Under the pieces are notes generated by a model. The model made no database searches. It was given only the letters and a program-made list of their open reading frames with translations, and was not told the origin of the DNA. This document shows positions 59,473-64,000 of a stretch of 64,000 nt of DNA, in pieces (position 1 is the first letter of the stretch; each line of letters opens with the position of its first letter). The DNA comes from Mesobacillus maritimus (lineage in GTDB: Bacteria; Bacillota; Bacilli; Bacillales; Cytobacillaceae). The DNA lies in NCBI RefSeq assembly GCF_023715205.1, contig NZ_JAMBNR010000003.1, positions 310,001 to 374,000 on the forward strand. The letters run 5' to 3'. Position numbers and translations under genes: made by a program.

Positions 59473-60234
59473 ATGTTAAAGGAAAAACGCATAAAGCAAA
59501 TTGAGGATTATGTTGTCCAACACAAATCTGTCTCTTTGGATGAACTGGTTGAGGTCTTCAATGTTTCCAAAAATACAATCCGACGAGATGTCCAGGAGTT
59601 AGTGGAGAGCGGCAACTTAAAGAAAGTATATGGTGGCGTTGCGGTCAAAGAACCTAGCAAACTTGAATCCTTTCAAGAGCGTAAAGTCCGGAACCAACCA
59701 GGGAAAACAGCCATTGGCAGACAAGCCGTTGAATATGTGGAAGAGGGCGATGTGATTTTTATCGACTCCGGGACGACAACGATTGAAATGTTTAACTTTA
59801 TTAAAGATAAACAGAATATCACGATTGTAACCAATAATATTGAGTTTATTGTTCACTCGCTCCCGTATGAAAACTTAAACATTATTACCATTGGTGGAAT
59901 TCTTGAGCGCAAGACCAACTCACTAGGAAGGCCACAAAACCTCGATGTGATCAAAACGTATAACATCAATAAAGCGTTTATGGCAACCACAGGTATCTCG
60001 CTGTCAAACGGAGTGACGAACGCTTCTCCGCTTGAAACAGATATAAAGCAAGCGATTGTACAGCGCAGTCAACAGGTATATCTTCTTGCCGATCACCAAA
60101 AGTTTGGCCGATATGGACTGATGACATACTGCAACCTAGAAGAGATCGACTATCTCATTACGGACAAAACTCCAGAAGAAGAGTTCCAAATCTTTGCAAA
60201 AAATAACAACGTTGAACTTGTGATTGTCGATTAA
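59473..60234 (+). CDS. iolR: DeoR family regulator IolR
   Basis: A 253-residue DeoR-type repressor. The N-terminal helix-turn-helix (about 18-55: SLDELVEVFNVSKNTIRRDVQELVESGNLKKVYGGV) is followed by the sugar-phosphate sensor domain (DVIFIDSGTTTIEMF, NITIVTNN, YNINKAFMATTGISLSNGVTN, YLLADHQKFGR). It is close to Bacillus IolR, which responds to an inositol breakdown intermediate. The neighbouring convergent gene is mmsA (iolA), which fits. The ATG at 59473 is taken rather than the GTG three codons earlier. It ends at its own terminator. Confidence 0.85.
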   Translation: MLKEKRIKQIEDYVVQHKSVSLDELVEVFNVSKNTIRRDVQELVESGNLKKVYGGVAVKEPSKLESFQERKVRNQPGKTAIGRQAVEYVEEGDVIFIDSGTTTIEMFNFIKDKQNITIVTNNIEFIVHSLPYENLNIITIGGILERKTNSLGRPQNLDVIKTYNINKAFMATTGISLSNGVTNASPLETDIKQAIVQRSQQVYLLADHQKFGRYGLMTYCNLEEIDYLITDKTPEEEFQIFAKNNNVELVIVD

Positions 60235-60238
60235 AATT

Positions 60239-60277
60239 AAAAGGCCAATTCCTATTTTTTGTTAGGAATTAGCCTTT
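60239..60277 (+). terminator. Intrinsic terminator of iolR
   Basis: AAGGCCAATTCCTA and TAGGAATTAGCCTT pair with one mismatch around a T-rich loop. Confidence 0.8.
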
Positions 60278-60309
60278 ACTAATGTGTTTGATCGCCCTAC
60301 CAACGACAA

Positions 60310-60352
60310 AAAAGCGATGATCCTACTGGATTTTAGTAGGATCATCGCTTTT
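60310..60352 (-). terminator. Intrinsic terminator of mmsA
   Basis: A perfect 18-base stem (AAAAGCGATGATCCTACT and its complement) with a 7-base loop, followed on the minus strand by TT(T)G, eight bases after the mmsA stop codon. Confidence 0.92.
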
Positions 60353-60359
60353 ATTTTAA

Positions 60360-61823
60360 TTATTCAAACGAAGGTGCTGCGTAGTTTGCTGTTACGACTT
60401 TCTTGCGAGTGTAGAACTCGACGCCGTCTTTTCCGTTCGCAGGAAGTGTTCCGAAGAATGAAGACTTCCAACCAGAGAATGGGAAGAACGCCATTGGAGC
60501 TGGTACCCCTAAGTTGATTCCAAGCATTCCTGCATCAATTTCTTCACGGAAGTAACGAATTGCCGATGCATTAGACGTATAAATACATGCACCATTGGCA
60601 AATTCTGATTCGTTTGCCGTTTGAACCGCTTCTTTCAAGTTCTTCACACGTACGATGGAAAGAACTGGAGCGAAGATTTCATCTTTCCAGATGGTCATGT
60701 CTGTTGAAACGTTATCGAAGATGGTTGGTCCCACGAAGTAACCATCTTCAGGAGCGTTTTCACGTCCGTCACAAACGAGTGTTGCTCCTTCTTCAATTCC
60801 TTTTTGGATATAACCAAGTGTACGCTTTTGGTTTTCTTCACGAATAACTGGTCCTAGGAAGACACCTTCATCCAAGCCGTTCCCAATTTGGACTTCTTTC
60901 GCTTTTTCAACAAGCTTTGCAAGGAATTCGTCGGCAACGCCTTCTTCAACCGTTACTACTGAGCATGCCATGCAACGCTCACCTGCAGAACCAAATGCAG
61001 AGGCAATCACGTTTGTTGTTGCCAGCTCAAGGTCCGCATCGTTCAAGACGATAGAGTGGTTTTTCGCACCTGTTAACGCTTGAACACGCTTTAAGTTCTC
61101 GCTTCCACGCTTATACACATATTCACCAACAGGCTTCGATCCCACGAAGGAAATTGCTTTTACAGCTGGGTGGTCTAAAAGTCCGTTCACCACATCATGC
61201 GCACCGTGAACAAGGTTCAATACGCCATTTGGAAGACCAGCTTCAGCTAGTAGCTCTGCTAATTTTTCGGCTGTAAGTGGTGTTCTTTCAGATGGCTTTA
61301 GGACGAATGTGTTACCAACAGAAATCGCAATTGGGAACATCCAGCAAGGAACCATCATTGGGAAGTTGAAGGGAGTGATTCCACCAACAACTCCGATTGG
61401 ATAACGATAGTTTGTTGCTTCTACATCAGATGCGATTGTTGAAAGCGAATCCCCCATCATAAGCGTTGGGGCACCAGCTGCGAACTCCACATTTTCAATT
61501 CCGCGACCAACTTCGCCAAGAGCTTCTGTTGTGTTTTTACCGTTTTCAATTGTAATCAAACGAGCCAATTCTTCTTTGTTTTGTTGAAGCAATTGTTGGA
61601 AGTTAAATAGAATCCGAGCTCGCTTTGGCACAGGAACGCGCTTCCAAGTTTCAAATGCCTTTGCCGCTACTTCGACTGCATAGTCTACTTCTTCTTTCGT
61701 TGAGATCGGTACACGTGCAACCACTTCTTTTGTTGCTGGGTTGATAATATCTTCATATTTTGTTGTTTTACTTTCTACCCACTCACCGTTAATAAAGTTT
61801 TTAAGAATTCTAGCTTCTGCCAT
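60360..61823 (-). CDS. mmsA: Methylmalonate-semialdehyde dehydrogenase (acylating)
   Basis: A 487-residue CoA-acylating aldehyde dehydrogenase, IolA/MmsA. It converts malonate or methylmalonate semialdehyde to acetyl- or propionyl-CoA, the last step of myo-inositol breakdown and part of valine breakdown. The catalytic Cys is in [12 protein letters not shown], the family-specific CMA motif; [38 protein letters not shown] and the C-terminal [30 protein letters not shown] are all present. No other iol gene is in view; iolR is next to it and IolR-like operators lie upstream. AGGAGGAG precedes the ATG. Confidence 0.94.
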   Translation of the reverse strand: MAEARILKNFINGEWVESKTTKYEDIINPATKEVVARVPISTKEEVDYAVEVAAKAFETWKRVPVPKRARILFNFQQLLQQNKEELARLITIENGKNTTEALGEVGRGIENVEFAAGAPTLMMGDSLSTIASDVEATNYRYPIGVVGGITPFNFPMMVPCWMFPIAISVGNTFVLKPSERTPLTAEKLAELLAEAGLPNGVLNLVHGAHDVVNGLLDHPAVKAISFVGSKPVGEYVYKRGSENLKRVQALTGAKNHSIVLNDADLELATTNVIASAFGSAGERCMACSVVTVEEGVADEFLAKLVEKAKEVQIGNGLDEGVFLGPVIREENQKRTLGYIQKGIEEGATLVCDGRENAPEDGYFVGPTIFDNVSTDMTIWKDEIFAPVLSIVRVKNLKEAVQTANESEFANGACIYTSNASAIRYFREEIDAGMLGINLGVPAPMAFFPFSGWKSSFFGTLPANGKDGVEFYTRKKVVTANYAAPSFE

Positions 61824-61865
61824 GTTTACTCCTCCTCACAAATATGAAAGGTCTATTTTTATAAT

Positions 61866-61981
61866 ATTTTGGGTAACTTTTGGTTAACTATATTTAAAGA
61901 ATAATAGGTTTGCTCGCCACGGTCAAGTGATAATTCAAAAAAATATGAATTTTACCATATCACTTGTGAAGTTTTGGGTAT
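61866..61981 (-). promoter_or_regulatory. Promoter with tandem IolR-like operators before mmsA
   Basis: On the minus strand TTGACC (61921-61926) and TATTCT (61898-61903) are 17 bases apart. Downstream, TTAACCAAAAG and TTACCCAAAAT are adjacent direct repeats (61866-61886); a third, ATACCCAAAAC, is upstream at 61971-61981. The first matches the IolR consensus WRAYCAADARD as I recall it. Confidence 0.6.
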
Positions 61982-62200
61982 GTCTTCATCATACTTCGAC
62001 ATTCCTTACTCTAAACATAAGGTATTCTTTATATGAAGGAAGTGAAATTACCCTATTCCCTTACAATGGGTAAAAGTTCGAGAATGTTATATAAATATTC
62101 TGAATATATAGTAAAATAAGGATGAGTTGTACCATGTTCTCTTTCTACCTCTTTTAAGTTGTTTAAGAGAACAACTATTCCAAAGATAAGGAGGTGCTTT

Positions 62201-62344
62201 ATGTTTAATTTGCCTTTGGGAACCTTTATCGCTTTTTTTCCATGGCCGATTCTTTTTATTGGTTCAGCGATTGTCCTCTATTTTATTTTTAAAAGGCAAG
62301 ATGAACGCGAAGAAGAAAATAATTCGAAGGAGGAAACCAGTTGA
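62201..62344 (+). CDS. Small membrane protein, possible symporter accessory subunit
   Basis: A 47-residue protein with one membrane segment (TFIAFFPWPILFIGSAIVLYFIF) and a short charged tail (KRQDEREEENNSKEETS). TAAGGAGGTG precedes the ATG. Its stop codon overlaps the TTG start of the following SSS symporter (TTGA), so the two are translationally coupled. Small one-span proteins before SSS symporters are seen elsewhere and may be accessory subunits, which is the best guess here. Confidence 0.78.
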   Translation: MFNLPLGTFIAFFPWPILFIGSAIVLYFIFKRQDEREEENNSKEETS

Positions 62345-63897
62345 AGACAGATGTCATTGTATTTGTTGTCTATTTAGTGGTGCTGATGATCATCGGAATC
62401 TGGTTTACACGCAAAGCTTCGAAATCGTCCGAGCATTATTTATTAGGAAACCGTAGCATCGGTCCGGCCGTTACGGCGATGACGATGCAAAGTAGTTCGA
62501 TGAGCGGCTACATGTTCATGGGTGGACCTGCATTAGCCTTTCAGCATGGTTGGTACGCGCTTTGGTATGCGATTGGCGATGCTGGGGGCGCGATTGTGAA
62601 CCTGTCTGTACTCGGAAAACGAATGAGAAGGCTGTCCGAAAAGCTTGGCGCGCTTTCACCGATTGAGTATTTGGAAAAGCGCTATGAAAGCCCGATGGTC
62701 CGTGTGGTAGGTTCGATCATCTCGATTATTTTCATCTTGGCGTATGTGTTTGCACAGTTTATTGCGGCTGGTAAAGCGCTAACCCAATTAACAGGGTTTC
62801 CATACGAATTAGCTGTGGTCATTGGCGTTAGTGTGATTACGATTTATACCGTAGCCGGCGGATATTTAGCGGTCGTTTATACTGATTTTATTCAGGGCAT
62901 TATCATGGTTCTTGGCGTTACCGGGATTGCCGTTTTGGCTCTAAATCATATCGGGTTGTCGGAATTGAATGCATCCCTTGCCGCTCTTGATCCTACATAC
63001 CTTAGTATTTGGGGCAAGGATTTGGCTTATTATGGACAATGGGGCGTAATTATTGGAGCAATTCTCATTTATTTAATTGGGTATATGGGGCTGCCGCATG
63101 TAGTCGTCCGGCATATGTCCATGAAAAGTACTAAAACAGTTAAAGGTGCCATTGTTTGGGCAGCAACGTGGAATCAATTATTTATTTTTATCCCCTATAT
63201 TCTTGGGTTAATCGGGATTGTGTTGCTCCCAAACTTAGCGGATCCAGAAATGGTCATTCCGCAATTAACGTACCAATTCTTCCCAGGCTTTTTGTCGGCT
63301 TTGCTTCTTTCAGCGATCATGGCTGCGATCATGTCTACTTCAGACTCTTTATTGATGCAAGCAGGAACAATTTTATCACGCGATGTGTATCAACGATTTA
63401 TCAACCCAAATGCTAGTGAAAAGAAAGCGATTCTTATCTCTAGATTATGTATTTTAGCTGGAGGATTAATCGGGATCGTGATTGCGATTTATGAACCGCC
63501 GACTGTCGCTGCGCTGGTTATCTTTTCATTTGGAGTACTTGGGAACAGTTTCTTAGTTCCATATGTGGCTTCCGTTTATTCGAAAAAAGCAAATCATATT
63601 GGCACTCTTTGCGCGATGATTGGTGGAGCTGCGACGAATATTCTTTGGACGTTGTTAAATTTAGAGAGCCTAACGGCGGTTCATCCATTTTTAGCTGGAT
63701 TAATTGTTTCCTTTATTGGCATGGTGATTGGCAGCCGTTTTGGCAAAGGTCCTTCTGATAAAATCAAGCAACTGATTGAAGAAGCAAAAGGAAAAAAAGC
63801 TCTTCCGGCAAAAATCGAGAAAAACATTGCTCACGAACTTTCACCAGAAGCCAACAATATTTCTGAAATTCTAGCAGATCCATCATGGTCACGATAA
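62341..63897 (+). CDS. Sodium:solute symporter, PutP/PanF-like
   Basis: A 518-residue SSS family carrier with about 13 membrane segments. MTMQSSSMSGYMFMGGPALAFQHGWYALWYAIGD is the start region typical of PutP/PanF relatives; SPIEYLEKRYESPMVRVVG, IYTVAGGYLAVVYTDFIQGIIMVLG with its Asp, and the Na+ site segment AIMAAIMSTSDSLLMQAGTILSRDVY follow. The last 60 residues form a charged cytosolic tail. The substrate is uncertain: proline, pantothenate or another organic acid. It starts at a TTG overlapping the small upstream gene, and a further gene starts 13 bases after its stop. Confidence 0.9.
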   Translation: MKTDVIVFVVYLVVLMIIGIWFTRKASKSSEHYLLGNRSIGPAVTAMTMQSSSMSGYMFMGGPALAFQHGWYALWYAIGDAGGAIVNLSVLGKRMRRLSEKLGALSPIEYLEKRYESPMVRVVGSIISIIFILAYVFAQFIAAGKALTQLTGFPYELAVVIGVSVITIYTVAGGYLAVVYTDFIQGIIMVLGVTGIAVLALNHIGLSELNASLAALDPTYLSIWGKDLAYYGQWGVIIGAILIYLIGYMGLPHVVVRHMSMKSTKTVKGAIVWAATWNQLFIFIPYILGLIGIVLLPNLADPEMVIPQLTYQFFPGFLSALLLSAIMAAIMSTSDSLLMQAGTILSRDVYQRFINPNASEKKAILISRLCILAGGLIGIVIAIYEPPTVAALVIFSFGVLGNSFLVPYVASVYSKKANHIGTLCAMIGGAATNILWTLLNLESLTAVHPFLAGLIVSFIGMVIGSRFGKGPSDKIKQLIEEAKGKKALPAKIEKNIAHELSPEANNISEILADPSWSR

Positions 63898-63910
63898 GGA
63901 GTTTGATTGT

Positions 63911-64000
63911 ATGCAGAAGTTTACGATTTTACCAGATTCTATTTCGAAAGAGGCTGCCGTTGCCACCATTCATAAATTAGACTCAAGTCAGCCTTATATC
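63911..64000 (+). CDS. Partial gene, right edge of window
   Basis: An open frame of 30 codons running off the right edge, starting MQKFTILPDSISKEAAVAT. AAGGAG lies 9 bases before the ATG, and it begins 13 bases after the symporter stop codon, so it is part of the same operon. Too little is visible to assign a family. Its identity would probably reveal the symporter substrate. Confidence 0.7.
   Translation, partial: MQKFTILPDSISKEAAVATIHKLDSSQPYI

Overview
The window reads as chromosome of a low-GC, spore-forming member of the Bacillaceae. It carries a gamma-type small acid-soluble spore protein, Bacillus-style genes (yhcX, mpfA/yhdP beside a yhdQ-like MerR gene, yocH, ybbC/ybbD-type namZ-nagZ, iolR-mmsA), strong AGGAGG ribosome binding sites with frequent TTG/GTG starts, CcpA cre sites, WalR boxes and a ydaO-type riboswitch. 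I see no rRNA, tRNA, CRISPR array, transposase or prophage. No database search was possible, so family names rest on motifs and recalled homologues.

Layout. 1-11.7 kb: mixed single genes (lysine-tailed kinase, acyl-CoA ligase, secreted M14 peptidase, MFS carrier, alpha/beta hydrolase, gamma-SASP, divergent polysaccharide deacetylase, GntR plus DUF1648 membrane protein). 11.7-18.6 kb: a sialic acid operon on the minus strand, nanE-nanA-SSS symporter-flavoprotein-nanK-RpiR regulator, with a promoter, an inverted repeat and a cre site in front of it. 18.6-27.5 kb: YkvA-like protein, lipoprotein, GNAT-nitrilase YhcX, thioesterase, a 45-residue protein, a glutamate/dicarboxylate symporter behind a c-di-AMP riboswitch, and the MpfA-MerR pair. 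27.9-36.9 kb: a sucrose/oligosaccharide operon (binding protein, two permeases, LacI regulator, YesL, GH13, GH32) with no ATPase gene. 37.8-40.5 kb: two cell-wall hydrolases with WalR boxes, around a glycosyltransferase. 41-46.5 kb: NamZ, NagZ and a GlcNAc PTS permease for peptidoglycan sugar recovery. 46.6-47.8 kb: an ftsZ without ftsA. 48.3-53 kb: glycerate kinase, 2-hydroxycarboxylate carrier, tartrate/malate dehydrogenase and GntR regulator, a plausible tartrate route to 2-phosphoglycerate. 53.5-59 kb: amidase with a frameshifted 3' end, DUF3298 protein, secreted acetamidase-like protein with a stalk domain, and a DUF4956-VTC pair. 59.4-64 kb: IolR, MmsA, and a small membrane protein with an SSS symporter.

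The main structure outside genes is repetitive DNA: six copies of a palindrome with a GGTGCC(A/T)GGCACC or GGTGCCTG core, four copies of a 120-190 bp MITE-like element around a GTTAAAATC...GATTTTAAC hairpin, and GC-rich mosaic repeats at 35.2-35.5 kb and 59.15 kb. Other points for a second look are the orphan ftsZ, the c-di-AMP-controlled symporter, a hairpin placed between the Shine-Dalgarno sequence and start codon of mpfA, two apparent single-base frameshifts (amidase, MerR), and tandem IolR-like operators in front of mmsA.
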